Notes: generated by a model from the letters alone, not told the origin. Shown: positions 42,180-52,121, counted from the first letter of the stretch. The stretch: 64,000 nt of DNA from Saccharothrix syringae (GCF_009498035.1 NZ_CP034550.1:10664001-10728000), one strand, 5' to 3'. Numbers and translations are program-made.

Positions 42180-43487
42180 TCACTTCCGCTCGGGCTCGTC
42201 GCCGATGACCGACTGCACGACCATCCGCTCGTCACCGAACACGTCGTCGGAGTCCACGCCGTACTTGCGCACGTGCTCGTCGTCCTCCTCGCCCTTGCCG
42301 CCCCTCGGCGACGCGGCGGGCTGCATCATCGACCCGGAACCGGCCTTGCCGCCCGCACCGGCCGCGCCACCGCGCGCCGGCACCCGCTCGTCGGGGTCGA
42401 TGGCGCCGATCGTCGCCGACACGCCGGACTTCCCGGTCAGCACCCCGGGCGCCCCGGCCTTGCCGGTACCGCCGCCGCCCTTGCCGGTCGGCCCCTCGGG
42501 CACCTTGCCACCGGGCGGCACCGCGGCACCGCCGGGCGCGTTGCGCACGACCCGCCCGCCACGGGCACTGGCCGCCAGCGCGCCCAGCGCCGCGCCACCG
42601 GCGAGCCCCAGCCCGAGCCCCAGCCCGAGGTTCGACCCGCCGACCTTGCCCAGCCCGGCCGCGGAGGGAGGCGTGACCGCCCCGCCGACCCCCGGCGGCA
42701 CGGGCCCGATCCCGGTCGTGCCGCCACCGGGCAGCTGTCCGGGCAGCTGACCGGGCAACTGCCCGCCACCCGGCAGTTGGCCGGGCAGACCGGGCACCAC
42801 GCCGCCACCGGGCAGGTGCCCCGTCCCACCGCCGGGCAGCCCACCGGGCACCCCGCCGGCCAGACCGGGCACGCCACCACCGGGCTGCGCCACCGCCGCG
42901 ACGGGCGTGCCCACGCTGGACGCGGTGGTCACGTCGAACTGCGGCGGCCGGTTCATCCCCTGGTACTGGTTGAGCGCGTCCCGACTGGCCTCGGTGTACT
43001 GCTCCAGCCCCCGGATGGTCTGCTCCCGGGCCGCCTGGGTGGCCTTGACCTCCTTGGCGTGGTCGGTCTCGTACCCGAAGAACCCGCCGACCCCGTCCCA
43101 GAAGCTCGTCTCGGTGTCCCCCCGCAACGCCTGCGGCTCGGGCATCCCGTTGCGGGTCTGGCTGTAGTTCGCCCCCTGCACGGCGGTCGCCTTGGAGTTC
43201 TGCTGGGCCGCCTCGGTCCCCGAAGTAGCGACGTCGGCCGACACGGTGACCGCCTGCCCGGCGTTGTCACCGGCCGCGCCCTGCCAGTCGATGCCCAGCT
43301 TCTCCAGTTCCTTGCGGAGCACCTCGTCGGTGTCCTTGAGCGTGCTCGCGAGCTTGCGCAGCGCGTGGGATGCCTCGGTGAAGCGCTGGGCCGCGTCGCT
43401 GCCGGTGAACTGCTGCACCAGCTCCGCCAGAGCGGGGTTGCTGTAGCCCTGGAAGCGGTGGTCGGAGATCTGCCGGAAGCCGCTCAT
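42180..43487 (-). CDS. PPE-like WxG protein with Gly/Pro-rich tail, 435 aa
   Basis: Type VII secretion substrate paralogous to the protein at 6620. It opens MSGFRQISDHRFQGYSNPALAEL, has a W-Q-G turn at 68-70, a MPEP segment, a Tyr/Gln-rich helix (GLEQYTEASRDALNQYQG) and a low-complexity stretch with repeats such as GGQLPGQLPG. A hydrophobic Gly/Leu run (LGLGLGLGLAGGAALGALAA) could span a membrane. It ends DVFGDERMVVQSVIGDEPERK, matching the tail of its paralogue. The downstream EspG-like gene is coupled. Confidence 0.78.
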   Translation of the reverse strand: MSGFRQISDHRFQGYSNPALAELVQQFTGSDAAQRFTEASHALRKLASTLKDTDEVLRKELEKLGIDWQGAAGDNAGQAVTVSADVATSGTEAAQQNSKATAVQGANYSQTRNGMPEPQALRGDTETSFWDGVGGFFGYETDHAKEVKATQAAREQTIRGLEQYTEASRDALNQYQGMNRPPQFDVTTASSVGTPVAAVAQPGGGVPGLAGGVPGGLPGGGTGHLPGGGVVPGLPGQLPGGGQLPGQLPGQLPGGGTTGIGPVPPGVGGAVTPPSAAGLGKVGGSNLGLGLGLGLAGGAALGALAASARGGRVVRNAPGGAAVPPGGKVPEGPTGKGGGGTGKAGAPGVLTGKSGVSATIGAIDPDERVPARGGAAGAGGKAGSGSMMQPAASPRGGKGEEDDEHVRKYGVDSDDVFGDERMVVQSVIGDEPERK

Positions 43488-43496
43488 GCCTCCCCC

Positions 43497-44105
43497 TTAC
43501 TTCAAGGTCTTCAGGGTCTGCAGTGCCATTTCCGCGCCCTTGGTCGCGTTCTGGCACATCTGGTCCTGGGTGAAGTCGTCACCGATCGGCAGGAAGGAGA
43601 CGAACAGCTGCTGCCCGTCCGCCACGTCGACGGCGAACGCGCAGTCGCCGCGGGTCGTGCCGGCCAAGGTGACCTTGTAGGCACCGAACCCGCCGACGGT
43701 CGTCTGCACGACGTCGAGGTTGCCGCCGCCCTGCCAGTAGTCGACGCCCTGGTCGGCGATCAGCGTGACCTCGTAGCTGTACAGCGGCGCGGAGTTGGAC
43801 TGGAAGCTGCAACCGGGCGAGTCCTTGCCGTGGATCACGTCCTGCAATTCGCTCTTCGCCTCGTCGATACCCAACTCCCGCTGCTGATCCGGCGTCAGCG
43901 CCCGGCAGCCGTCGGTGATGCCACCGAGATCGATGTCCACTGGGCGCGGCGGGAACTCGACGGTGGGCTCGGACGAGCCGGAGGTCGCCGACGTGCCGGT
44001 GGACTTGGTCTGCGGGGTGGCGTCGCCGGGTTCCTCCGAGGTGCAACCGGCCGCCGCGAGGGCGACCAGCGCGGTCGTGATCAGAGCCTTAGTCCCGCGA
44101 TGCAC
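43497..44105 (-). CDS. DUF3558-like lipoprotein, 202 aa
   Basis: The signal peptide MHRGTKALITTALVALAAAGC carries lipobox AAGC (Cys21), followed by a Ser/Thr linker. The globular part has DGCRALTPDQQRELGI, SPGCSFQSN and GDCAFAVDV, the three-cysteine DUF3558 pattern also seen at 8507. The start overlaps the 3' end of the PE-like gene by 17 bases. It lies between the PE-like and PPE-like genes, unlike cluster 1, where the lipoprotein is first. Function unknown. Confidence 0.8.
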   Translation of the reverse strand: MHRGTKALITTALVALAAAGCTSEEPGDATPQTKSTGTSATSGSSEPTVEFPPRPVDIDLGGITDGCRALTPDQQRELGIDEAKSELQDVIHGKDSPGCSFQSNSAPLYSYEVTLIADQGVDYWQGGGNLDVVQTTVGGFGAYKVTLAGTTRGDCAFAVDVADGQQLFVSFLPIGDDFTQDQMCQNATKGAEMALQTLKTLK

Positions 44106-44544
44106 CCGCTGCCCCCATAGCCGCCTGGATGTCCTCGTCCGTGTGCCCGTACTGCTTCGCCGCCGCGCGGAGCTGGTCCACGAGGCCGCCCAGGCTCTTG
44201 ATGTACCGCTCGACGTTGTTGGCGTACGAATCGTCGTTCTCGACCAGGCGGTCGTTCCACGCCTCGGCGATCTCCCGGTTCAGGTCGTCGAGCCCCCTGG
44301 GGTCGACGCGGAGGTCGCGGAAGGCACCCCGGTATGCCTCGCGCAGCTCGGCCACCTGGTTGTTGATCAGCTTGCCGGCCTGCAGCACGGTCTCCTTGGT
44401 GACCTTGAACTGCTGGCTGGAGGCGGGCCCGCCCGCCATGGTCCCGCCGAGCTGCTTCTCCGCCGCGAAGACCTCGCCGACCGCCTTGCCGATCGCTCCC
44501 CCCACGGCGGCGACGGCTCCCAGCAGGCCGTTCTCCTGTGCCAT
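44089..44544 (-). CDS. PE-like helical protein, 151 aa
   Basis: First gene of the second ESX satellite cluster. A Gly/Ala-rich N-terminus (MAQENGLLGAVAAVGGAIGKAV) is followed by a helical hairpin region (LINNQVAELREAYRGAFRDL; ERYIKSLGGLVDQLRAAAKQY). It resembles the 129-residue protein at 8011 along the helical part and is probably the PE-type partner of the PPE-like protein at 42180. No signal peptide; partner role inferred. Confidence 0.65.
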   Translation of the reverse strand: MAQENGLLGAVAAVGGAIGKAVGEVFAAEKQLGGTMAGGPASSQQFKVTKETVLQAGKLINNQVAELREAYRGAFRDLRVDPRGLDDLNREIAEAWNDRLVENDDSYANNVERYIKSLGGLVDQLRAAAKQYGHTDEDIQAAMGAAGASRD

Positions 44545-44657
44545 GACGTCCTACCCCCGTACGGTCGGCAACGGCTTGGTCCCGCGGTCCGAGGCTACCA
44601 ACGCCCGCGTGAGCCGGGTCTGAGGTTGGACGAAGAGAACGGCCCGCCGGTTCCCCG

Positions 44658-45917
44658 CTAGGACGGCACCTCGATCTCGCCGTTCGCGGCGCGCAGGGCG
44701 ATGTCGGTCCGGTGGTGGGAGCCCGTCAGGTGGACGCCGACCACCCGCCGGTAGGTGTCCTCGCGCGCGGCGGCCAGGGTGGGGCCCGTGCCGACCACCG
44801 AGAGGACCCGGCCGCCGACCGAGACGACGGCACCGTCCTCGCGGCGGCGGGTGCCCGCGTGCAGCACGCCCTCCGCCTCGCCGCCGCCGACGACGTCGCC
44901 GGTGCGGGGGCGGCCGGGGTAGCCCTCGGCGGCGACGACGACCGTCACCGCGTAGCCGTCCGCCCACTCCAGCGCCGGCGCGGAGGCCAGGTCGCCGGTG
45001 GCGGCGGCGTGGAACAGGCCGGCCAGGGGGGTGCGCAGCAGGGCCAGCACGGCCTGCGTCTCCGGGTCGCCGAAGCGGCAGTTGAACTCGATCACCTGGG
45101 GGCCCGCGGTGGTCAGGGCCAGGCCCGCGTACAGCAGGCCGGTGAACGGGGTGCCGCGGCGCGCCAGCTCGTCGACCACCGGCTGCACGCAGGTTGACAC
45201 GATCGTGTCGACCAGGCCCTCGGGGGCCCAGGGCAGCGGGGAGTAGGCGCCCATGCCGCCGGTGTTCGGGCCCGAGTCGCCGTCGCCCACGCGCTTGAAG
45301 TCCTGCGCGGGCAGCAGGGGCACCACGGTGGCGCCGTCGACCAGGCAGAACAGCGAGACCTCGGGCCCGTCGAGGAAGGACTCCAGCAGCACCGGGTGGC
45401 CGTTGTCCAGCAGCGTCATCGCGTGCGCCCGCGCCACCGCGCGGTCGGCCGTCACGACCACGCCCTTGCCCGCGGCGAGCCCGTCGTCCTTCACCACCCA
45501 GGTGGGGCCGAAGTGGGTGAGGGCCGCGTCGAGCCGCGCGGGGTTGTCGACGACCTCGGACGTCGCCGTGGGCACGCCCGCGGCCGCCATGACGTCCTTG
45601 GCGAACGCCTTCGAGCCCTCGATCCTCGCCGCCGCGGCCGACGGGCCGAAGCAGGGGATGCCGGCCGCGCGCACGGCGTCCGCCGCGCCCGCCACCAGGG
45701 GCTGCTCCGGCCCGACCACGACCAGGTCGGCGTTCCACTCCTTGGCCAGCGCGGCGACCGCGCCGGCGTCGGTGACGTCGACCCCGTAGGTCTCCGCGAC
45801 GCCGGCGATGCCGGCGTTGCCGGGCGCGCACGCCAGCGCGATCACCGAGGGGTCCCGCGACAGGGCGAGGACTAGGGCATGTTCACGGGCGCCGGACCCG
45901 ATGACCAGGACACGCAC
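44658..45917 (-). CDS. purD: Phosphoribosylamine-glycine ligase, 419 aa
   Basis: GAR synthetase, the second purine step: phosphoribosylamine, glycine and ATP to GAR. The ATP-grasp enzyme opens [18 protein letters not shown], then [63 protein letters not shown] and [16 protein letters not shown]. The length is normal for a stand-alone PurD. The start is GTG at 45917, with TAGGCT eight bases upstream. Confidence 0.97.
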   Translation of the reverse strand: MRVLVIGSGAREHALVLALSRDPSVIALACAPGNAGIAGVAETYGVDVTDAGAVAALAKEWNADLVVVGPEQPLVAGAADAVRAAGIPCFGPSAAAARIEGSKAFAKDVMAAAGVPTATSEVVDNPARLDAALTHFGPTWVVKDDGLAAGKGVVVTADRAVARAHAMTLLDNGHPVLLESFLDGPEVSLFCLVDGATVVPLLPAQDFKRVGDGDSGPNTGGMGAYSPLPWAPEGLVDTIVSTCVQPVVDELARRGTPFTGLLYAGLALTTAGPQVIEFNCRFGDPETQAVLALLRTPLAGLFHAAATGDLASAPALEWADGYAVTVVVAAEGYPGRPRTGDVVGGGEAEGVLHAGTRRREDGAVVSVGGRVLSVVGTGPTLAAAREDTYRRVVGVHLTGSHHRTDIALRAANGEIEVPS

Positions 45918-45925
45918 GGTCGGTC

Positions 45926-45931
45926 AGCCTA
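45926..45931 (-). promoter_or_regulatory. -10 box TAGGCT of purD, leaderless type
   Basis: TAGGCT (minus strand) ends eight bases before the GTG at 45917; the same hexamer precedes purC. Confidence 0.45.
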
Positions 45932-45945
45932 GTTGACCCGGCCCG

Positions 45946-46935
45946 TCAGCCGCCCAGGGCGTCCCGGGACCCGGGGTGCAGGGGCACCGGACCGGTCTCG
46001 TCGGCGGTGTCCCGGGCGATGCCCCTGGCCGCCGGGTGCACCGCCTCCAGGTCGCCCTTGCGCTCGAACAGCAGCTTGGTGACCGCGCACGCGTCGCCGC
46101 GCGGGAAGTCCGACCGCACGAGCAGCAGGTTGGGCACCACGACGGTCGGCACGTCGGCCGGCTGCCCGTAGGTGGCGGCCGGGATGACGCCCCGGTCGTA
46201 GACCTCGTTGACCCCGCGCAGGGCGTCGAGCTGCGGCGTGACGTCGAGGAACCGCACGTCGTCGCCGAGCGACGTGGTGATGTCGGTGATCTGCGCGGTG
46301 GGCAGGCCGCCGCTCCACACCAGGCCGTCGAGGCTGCCGTCCTTCATCCCGTCGGCGGTCTTGGCCAGGTCGAGCCGCTGCGCTTGGACGTCGGTCTCCG
46401 GGTTCAGCCCGGCCGCGGTGAGCAGGCGGTTCGCGATGACCTCGGTGCCGGACTTGGGCGACCCGGTGGAGATCCGCTTGCCGCGCATGTCGGCGATCGA
46501 GTCGATGCCGGAGTCCGCGCGCACGAGCACCTGCGTGTAGTTGGAGTAGAGCCGGGCCAGCGCCTGCACGTCCTGCGGCTTGCCCTCGAACGCGCCCTTG
46601 CCCGCCACGGCGTCGGCCGCCGTGTCGGCCAGCGAGAACGCCACGTCGTAGTCGCCGGCGACGAGCTGCTGGACGTTCTGCACGGATGCGCCGGTCTCCG
46701 CGGCGGTGGCCTTGAGCCTGGTGTTGTCGCTGATCAGCTTGGCCAGCCCGCCGCCGACGACGTAGTACACGCCGCCGGAGTTGCCGGTGGCGATGGTGAT
46801 CCGGCCGTCGGCCGCCTCGCAGGCGGCCTCGCCCTGGGGCGACGACGCGTCGGGGGTCCGCTTCCCCCCGCACCCGGCGGCGAGCATCCCCAGCGCGAGC
46901 GCGCCCGCGGCGGCCTTGTACGCCCAGCTATGCAT
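45946..46935 (-). CDS. TAXI-family TRAP transporter solute-binding lipoprotein, 329 aa
   Basis: Extracytoplasmic binding protein of the TRAP-associated extracytoplasmic immunogenic (TAXI) family. The signal peptide AYKAAAGALALGMLAAGC ends in lipobox AAGC. Motifs: ITIATGNSGGVYYVVGGGLAKLI, LYSNYTQVLVRADSGI, DMRGKRISTGSPKSGTEV and DGLVWSGGLPTAQI. A very good ribosome binding site (GGAGGAGGGA) precedes the ATG. It overlaps the permease gene by eight bases. Ligand unknown, probably a carboxylic acid. Confidence 0.88.
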   Translation of the reverse strand: MHSWAYKAAAGALALGMLAAGCGGKRTPDASSPQGEAACEAADGRITIATGNSGGVYYVVGGGLAKLISDNTRLKATAAETGASVQNVQQLVAGDYDVAFSLADTAADAVAGKGAFEGKPQDVQALARLYSNYTQVLVRADSGIDSIADMRGKRISTGSPKSGTEVIANRLLTAAGLNPETDVQAQRLDLAKTADGMKDGSLDGLVWSGGLPTAQITDITTSLGDDVRFLDVTPQLDALRGVNEVYDRGVIPAATYGQPADVPTVVVPNLLLVRSDFPRGDACAVTKLLFERKGDLEAVHPAARGIARDTADETGPVPLHPGSRDALGG

Positions 46936-48910
46936 GCTGTTCCCTCCTCCGTAGGACGACGTGCACGGCCACCGCGGCCGCCAGGAGCCCCAGGCCGACG
47001 GCGATGGTGGCCGGTTGCAGGTAGAGCAGGGCCGCGGCGGCGAGCGCGCACAGCGCGCGCTCGGGCCACCGGGCCCGGCCGAGCAGCCACCCGCCCGTGA
47101 CCACGGCCAGCGCGGCCACGCCGAGGGCGGACACCGCGAACACCCACGCGGCGTCGACGAGCGGGGTGCGCAGCAGCAGCCCGGCGCCGTTGTCGGTGAG
47201 CACGAACGCCAGCGGCACCAGGAACGCGGGCAGCGTGTACTTGCACGTCCGCCACATCGTCTTCATCGCGTCGCCGCCGGTGATCGCGGCGGCGGCGACC
47301 GCGGCCAGCGCGGTCGGCGGCGTCACCTCGGACAGCACCGAGTAGTAGAAGATGAACATGGCGGTCTCCTCGCGCGCCACGCCCAGCTCGACCAGGGCGG
47401 GCCCGATGGACACCCAGGCGATGATGAACGACGCGGTGACCGGCACGGCGAGCCCGAGCACGTTCACCGCGACCGCCGCGAGCACGGCGGTGACCAGCAG
47501 CACCGCGGTCGGGTCGGACGCGACCGCCGCGGCCGCGTCCACCAGCATCGAGGCCAGCTCCTGGCCCAGGCCGGTCTTGGTGATCGTCGAGGTGATCACG
47601 CCCGCGGCGGCGCACACCGCGATCACGGGCAGCGCCGAGCGCACGCCGGTGGACAGCGAGTCGACCATCGCCCACGCCCACCCGCGCACGTCACCCCGCC
47701 GGGCGACCAGGGCGAACAGGGCGGCCACGCCGGTGGCGTAGACGACGGCCGAGTACACCGGCACGTCCAGCGCGAGGAACACCACGATCACCGCGAGCGA
47801 CAGGAAGTGGTACCCGCCGCGCTTGAGCAGCGCCCACGGGCTCGGCGCGTCCACGTCCACGGGTTTCGCGCCGAACCGCCGCGCGTCGACCTCCACGGCC
47901 AGCGCGATGCCCAGGTAGTACAGCAGCGTCGGCAGGGTGGCCCAGAGCAGCACCTGGAGGTAGGAGGTCTCCAGGTACTCGGCGATGATGAACGCCGCCG
48001 CGCCCAGGGTGGGCGGCGACAGGATCGCCCCGATGCCGGAGGCGGCGAGCAGGCCGCCCGCGTTCTCCCGGGGGTAGCCGGCCTTCTTCAGCATCGGCCA
48101 CGTCACCGCGCCCAGCGACACGGTGGTCGCGGTACCGGAGCCGGACACGGTGCCGAGCAGGAACCCGGCGGTGGCGGCGGTGCGGCCGGGCGCGGTGCGG
48201 GAGCGGCGGAACGCGGCGAAGCTGATGTCCACGAAGAACCCGCCCGCGCCGGAGGCGTTGAGCACCGCGCCGTAGATGGTGAACAGCACGATGTAGGTGG
48301 CGGCGACGTCCAGCGGCGTCCCGTAGAAGCCGGTGGCGTCGTTGTAGAAGCCGTTGATGATCTGGCCGAAGTCCACGCCGGCGTGCGAGATCGCCCAGTC
48401 GGGCGGCAGGTACCCGCCGTAGTAGGCGAACGCGACGAACGCCAGGCAGATGACCGGCAGCACCAGCCCGGTGGTGCGCCGGCACGCCTCCAGGACGAGC
48501 AGGAGCAGCACGGTCCCGGCGAGCACGTCCACCGGGGTCAGCTGGCCCTGCCGGTCCAGGAACGCGTCGAACCCGCCGAACAGCGGGTAGGCGCCCGCGG
48601 CGAGCGCGGCGACGGCGAGCACCACGTCCGGCACGCCCGGGTCGTCGCGGTCGCCGCGGCGCCCGCGCGGCCGGTAGCAGAGGAAGACCAGCGGCAGGGT
48701 CACCGCCAGGAAGATCACCAGGTAGTACTGGCCGCCTTTGGCGAACGGCCAGAACACCTGCTTGAGCACCAGCAGCGAGACGGCGAGGCCGGCCGCCCAC
48801 ACACCCCGCTCCCACCTGCGGGACAGGGTGCGGGACGGGCGTTCCTCGTCGTACTCGGCGAGCAGTTCGTCGACGTCGGCGGCTTGCGAGGTCTGCGGTT
48901 CGGTCGACAC
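46928..48910 (-). CDS. TRAP transporter fused permease, 660 aa
   Basis: Fused 4TM and 12TM membrane subunits of a TAXI-type TRAP transporter (DctQ plus DctM, TIGR02123 type). About 16 hydrophobic segments follow a 40-residue acidic N-terminus. DctM-like signatures: GTVSGSGTATTVSLGAVTWPMLKKAGYPRE, GGLLAASGIGAILSPPTLGAAAFIIAEYL, and GLAVPVTASFIIAWVSIGPALVELG. The GTG at 48910 is favoured because AAGGAG then has correct spacing; a GTG at 48916 would overlap it. First gene of the pair. Confidence 0.88.
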   Translation of the reverse strand: MSTEPQTSQAADVDELLAEYDEERPSRTLSRRWERGVWAAGLAVSLLVLKQVFWPFAKGGQYYLVIFLAVTLPLVFLCYRPRGRRGDRDDPGVPDVVLAVAALAAGAYPLFGGFDAFLDRQGQLTPVDVLAGTVLLLLVLEACRRTTGLVLPVICLAFVAFAYYGGYLPPDWAISHAGVDFGQIINGFYNDATGFYGTPLDVAATYIVLFTIYGAVLNASGAGGFFVDISFAAFRRSRTAPGRTAATAGFLLGTVSGSGTATTVSLGAVTWPMLKKAGYPRENAGGLLAASGIGAILSPPTLGAAAFIIAEYLETSYLQVLLWATLPTLLYYLGIALAVEVDARRFGAKPVDVDAPSPWALLKRGGYHFLSLAVIVVFLALDVPVYSAVVYATGVAALFALVARRGDVRGWAWAMVDSLSTGVRSALPVIAVCAAAGVITSTITKTGLGQELASMLVDAAAAVASDPTAVLLVTAVLAAVAVNVLGLAVPVTASFIIAWVSIGPALVELGVAREETAMFIFYYSVLSEVTPPTALAAVAAAAITGGDAMKTMWRTCKYTLPAFLVPLAFVLTDNGAGLLLRTPLVDAAWVFAVSALGVAALAVVTGGWLLGRARWPERALCALAAAALLYLQPATIAVGLGLLAAAVAVHVVLRRREQHA

Positions 48911-49025
48911 GCGCACTCCTTCGTGTCGCGCTTGATCATGCGCTCACGAAGCTACTTGTGTCGTCGGTCACAGCCATAGGCCGATCGGCTAAAGGGACTG
49001 TAAAGACCGGCCCGGAGGGGCCGGC

Positions 49026-49295
49026 TCAGACGATCCGGTTGTCGACGTAGCACCACCGCCAGTCCTCGCCCGGCTCGAACGAGCGCATGACGGGGTGCCC
49101 GTCGGCGTGGGCGTGGGCGGTGGCGTGCCGGCGCGGGCTGGAGTCGCAGCACGCCACGTGCCCGCAGGACAGGCACATGCGCAGGTGGGCCCAGTTGTGC
49201 TCGCCGGCGGCCAGGCAGTCGGCGCACCCGTCGGGGTTGTCCGGTTCCACCGACGCGGGCAGCTCTTCGACGTGGGGGCAGGTCATGTCGACCAT
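49026..49295 (-). CDS. UBP-type zinc-finger protein, 89 aa
   Basis: Small ZnF-UBP domain protein. Zinc ligands are visible in TCPHVEEL, DGCADCLAAGEHNWAHLRMCLSCGHVACCDSS, then ATAHAHADGHPVMRSF. In eukaryotes this fold binds the ubiquitin C-terminus; in bacteria its role is not established. Start uncertain among ATG 49298, 49295 and 49286. It is divergent from the Na+/H+ antiporter with fewer than 40 bases between starts; such proteins are frequent neighbours of these antiporters. Confidence 0.82.
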   Translation of the reverse strand: MVDMTCPHVEELPASVEPDNPDGCADCLAAGEHNWAHLRMCLSCGHVACCDSSPRRHATAHAHADGHPVMRSFEPGEDWRWCYVDNRIV

Positions 49296-49323
49296 CATCA
49301 CGCGAAGCAAGCAAGATTGCGCC

Positions 49324-50877
49324 ATGCACGGACCGGAACTGCTGCTGTTGCTCGTGGGCTCGCTGCTGGTGACCGCCGGCGCCAGGCGGGTCGGCTGGTC
49401 GGCCCCGCTGGTGCTGGTGGGCGTCGGCCTGGCGGTGTCGTTCATCCCCGGCCTGCCCGAGTTCGCCCTGGAACCGGAGCTGGTCCTGGTCCTGGTGCTG
49501 CCGCCGCTGCTGTACTCGGCGGCGCTGGACAGCTCGTACCACAACATCCGGGCCAACCTGCGGCCGATCGGGCTGCTGGCGGTGGGGCTGGTGCTGGCCA
49601 CCACCGTCGCGGTCGGCTGGGTGGCGCACCTGGCGCTGCCCGACCTGTCGCTGTGGTCGGCGCTGGTGCTGGGCGCGGTGGTGGCGCCGCCGGACGCGGT
49701 GGCGGCGGTGGCGATCGGGCGGCGGCTCAACCTGCCGCGCCGCACGATGACGCTGCTCACCGGCGAGAGCCTGATCAACGACGCGACCGCGCTGACCGCC
49801 TACAAGGTGGCCGTGACGGCCGCGACGGGTGCCGCGGCGACCTGGGTGGACGGCACGACCACGTTCGCGGTCAGCGCGGGCGGCGGCGTGGTGGTCGGCC
49901 TGGTGATCGGCGTGGCCGTGCGGTGGCTGCGGGACCGGCTCGACGACGGCGTGCTGGAGAGCTCGCTGGGGATGCTGGTGCCGTTCGGCGCGTACGTGCT
50001 CGCCGAGGAGCTGCACGCCTCCGGCGTGCTGGCGGTGGTGGTGGCCGGGCTCTACATCGGGCACTACGCGCCGCGCAGCTCGTACTACACGCGCCTGCAG
50101 GACACCGCGGTGTGGCGGTCGGTGGACGTGCTGCTGGAGTCGTTCGTGTTCGCCCTGATCGGGTTGCAGCTCAAGACGGTCGTCGACGACGTCGAGGTCA
50201 CCGCGGGGCTGCTGTGGGCGGCGGGCGCGGTGCTGCTGGCGACGATCCTGGTGCGCTTCGTGTGGATGTACCCGGCGGCGTACCTGCCCCGGTGGCTGTC
50301 GCGGCGGGTGCGCGAGCGGGAGAAGGCGCCGGGCTGGCGGGGCGTCACGGTCATCTCGTGGGCCGGGATGCGGGGCGTGGTGTCGCTGGCCGCCGCGGCG
50401 GCGCTGCCGCTGGACGTGCCGGGCCGGGACGTGATCCTGTTCTGCGCGTTCGTGGTCACCGTGGGCACCCTGCTGCTCCAGGGCATGACACTGCCGTGGG
50501 TCATCCGGAAGTTGGACCACCGCGGCGACGAGGAGCGCACCGACGCGCTGGCCGAGGCGCAGGTGCAGCACGCCGCCGCGCAGGCCGCGGTGGAGCGGCT
50601 GGACGAGGTGGTGGACTCCGGCGACGAGGCGCCCGACCACGTCGTGCAGCGGCTGCGCGTGCTGGCCGAGCACCGCGGCAACGCGGCGTGGGAGCGGTTG
50701 GGGCGGCAGGAGGACGAGAGCCCGGCCGCGGCGTTCCGGCGGTTGCGGCGCACCATGCTCGACGCCGAGCGGGAGGTGTTCGTCGAGGCCCGGGACGAGG
50801 GGCGCATCGACGACGAGGTGCTGGTGCGGGTGCTGCGCGAGCTGGACCTGGAGGAAGCTGCCATCACCAGGGAGTGA
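49324..50877 (+). CDS. Na+/H+ antiporter (CPA1 family), 517 aa
   Basis: Inner-membrane monovalent cation/proton antiporter of the NhaP/CPA1 type. About 12 helices are followed by a hydrophilic tail of ~120 residues (HRGDEERTDALAEAQ to ELDLEEAAITRE). Ion-binding signatures: VVAPPDAVAAVAIGRRL and TLLTGESLINDATALTAYK. Also GVTVISWAGMRGVVSLAAAAALP near the end of the membrane part. Start ATG at 49324; no strong ribosome binding site. Confidence 0.93.
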   Translation: MHGPELLLLLVGSLLVTAGARRVGWSAPLVLVGVGLAVSFIPGLPEFALEPELVLVLVLPPLLYSAALDSSYHNIRANLRPIGLLAVGLVLATTVAVGWVAHLALPDLSLWSALVLGAVVAPPDAVAAVAIGRRLNLPRRTMTLLTGESLINDATALTAYKVAVTAATGAAATWVDGTTTFAVSAGGGVVVGLVIGVAVRWLRDRLDDGVLESSLGMLVPFGAYVLAEELHASGVLAVVVAGLYIGHYAPRSSYYTRLQDTAVWRSVDVLLESFVFALIGLQLKTVVDDVEVTAGLLWAAGAVLLATILVRFVWMYPAAYLPRWLSRRVREREKAPGWRGVTVISWAGMRGVVSLAAAAALPLDVPGRDVILFCAFVVTVGTLLLQGMTLPWVIRKLDHRGDEERTDALAEAQVQHAAAQAAVERLDEVVDSGDEAPDHVVQRLRVLAEHRGNAAWERLGRQEDESPAAAFRRLRRTMLDAEREVFVEARDEGRIDDEVLVRVLRELDLEEAAITRE

Positions 50878-50980
50878 CGTTCGTTCACCGGTTCGTGGCC
50901 TCGGCTTCGCCCGGCGGTGGTCCGGACGTCGCGACGCGCGGCAAGGCTGCCGCGGGTCAGGACTTCGAGGAGGTCGGCGG

Positions 50981-52087
50981 ATGGTGCGCACGAAGATCGT
51001 CGGGGCCGCGCTGGCGGCACTGGCCGTGGCCGGGTTGGCGGTGGCGGTGCCGTGGGGCGTGGCGAGCGGTGACGACCGCGCGGCGCAGGCCCGCAGGGGC
51101 CCGCTGGTGATCGGCCACCGCGGCGCGTCCGGCTACCGGCCGGAGCACACCCTGGCGTCGTACGAGCTGGCCGCGCGGATGGGCGCGGACTACGTCGAGC
51201 CCGACCTGGTCGCCACCAAGGACGGCAGGCTCGTCGCCCGGCACGAGAACGAGATCGGCACCACCACGGACGTGGCGTCGCGGCCGGAGTTCGCCGGTCG
51301 CAGGACCACCAAGGTCGTCGACGGGGTGTCGCTGACCGGCTGGTTCACCGAGGACTTCACGCTGGCCGAGCTGAAGACGCTGCGCGCGGTCGAGCGCATC
51401 CCCGACGTCCGGGCCCGCAACACCCTCTACAACGGCCGGTTCGAGGTGCCGACGCTGGAGGAGGTCGTCGACCTGTCCCGGCGGCTGTCCCGCGAGCTGG
51501 GCCGCGAGATCGGGATCTACCCGGAGACCAAGCACCCCACGTACTTCCAGGAGATCGGCCTCCCCCTGGAGCCCCGGCTGGTCGACGTGCTGGACCGCAA
51601 GGGCCTCAACCGCCACGGCGCCAAGGTGTACGTGCAGTCGTTCGAGGTGGCCAACCTGAAGTGGCTCAAGTCCCGGGTGCGCGTGCCGCTGGTGCAGCTG
51701 GTCGGCGCGACGGGCGCGCCGTACGACTTCGTCAAGGCCGGTGACAAGCGCACCTACCGCGACCTGGTCACCCCGGCGGGCCTCGCGGAGGTCCGCACCT
51801 ACGCGGCGGGCGTCGGCGCGGAGAAGTCGCTGATCATCCCGAGGGACGCGGCCGGTTACCTCCAGCAGCCGACCACGCTGGTGCGCGACGCCCACACGCG
51901 TGGCCTGGTGGTGCACTCGTGGACGTTCCGCAACGAGAACACCTTCCAGCCGGCCGACTTCCGCACCTCCACCGACCCGACCGCGTACGGGCGGGCGTTC
52001 GAGGAGTACGCGAGGTTCTACGCCACCGGCCTGGACGGCGTGTTCGCCGACAACCCGGACACGGCGGTGGAGGCCCGCAAGGGCTGA
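50981..52087 (+). CDS. Secreted glycerophosphodiester phosphodiesterase, 368 aa
   Basis: Exported GDPD that hydrolyses deacylated phospholipids to glycerol-3-phosphate and an alcohol. Signal peptide KIVGAALAALAVAGLAVAV with cleavage near ASG. The catalytic start is LVIGHRGASGYRPEHTLASYELA with the acidic pair in ADYVEPDLVATKDGRLVARHENEI, later IGIYPETKHP and YVQSFEVANLKWL, ending GLDGVFADNPDTAV. The length and insert match GlpQ-like bacterial enzymes. GGAGG precedes the start. A strong terminator follows. Confidence 0.93.
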   Translation: MVRTKIVGAALAALAVAGLAVAVPWGVASGDDRAAQARRGPLVIGHRGASGYRPEHTLASYELAARMGADYVEPDLVATKDGRLVARHENEIGTTTDVASRPEFAGRRTTKVVDGVSLTGWFTEDFTLAELKTLRAVERIPDVRARNTLYNGRFEVPTLEEVVDLSRRLSRELGREIGIYPETKHPTYFQEIGLPLEPRLVDVLDRKGLNRHGAKVYVQSFEVANLKWLKSRVRVPLVQLVGATGAPYDFVKAGDKRTYRDLVTPAGLAEVRTYAAGVGAEKSLIIPRDAAGYLQQPTTLVRDAHTRGLVVHSWTFRNENTFQPADFRTSTDPTAYGRAFEEYARFYATGLDGVFADNPDTAVEARKG

Positions 52088-52093
52088 TCGCTC

Positions 52094-52121
52094 GCGAAGG
52101 GGCCCGGTCGGGCCCCTTCGC
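52094..52121 (+). terminator. Terminator hairpin after the GDPD gene
   Basis: A perfect 12-bp stem, GCGAAGGGGCCC with its complement, closes on a GGTC tetraloop seven bases after the stop codon. Confidence 0.85.
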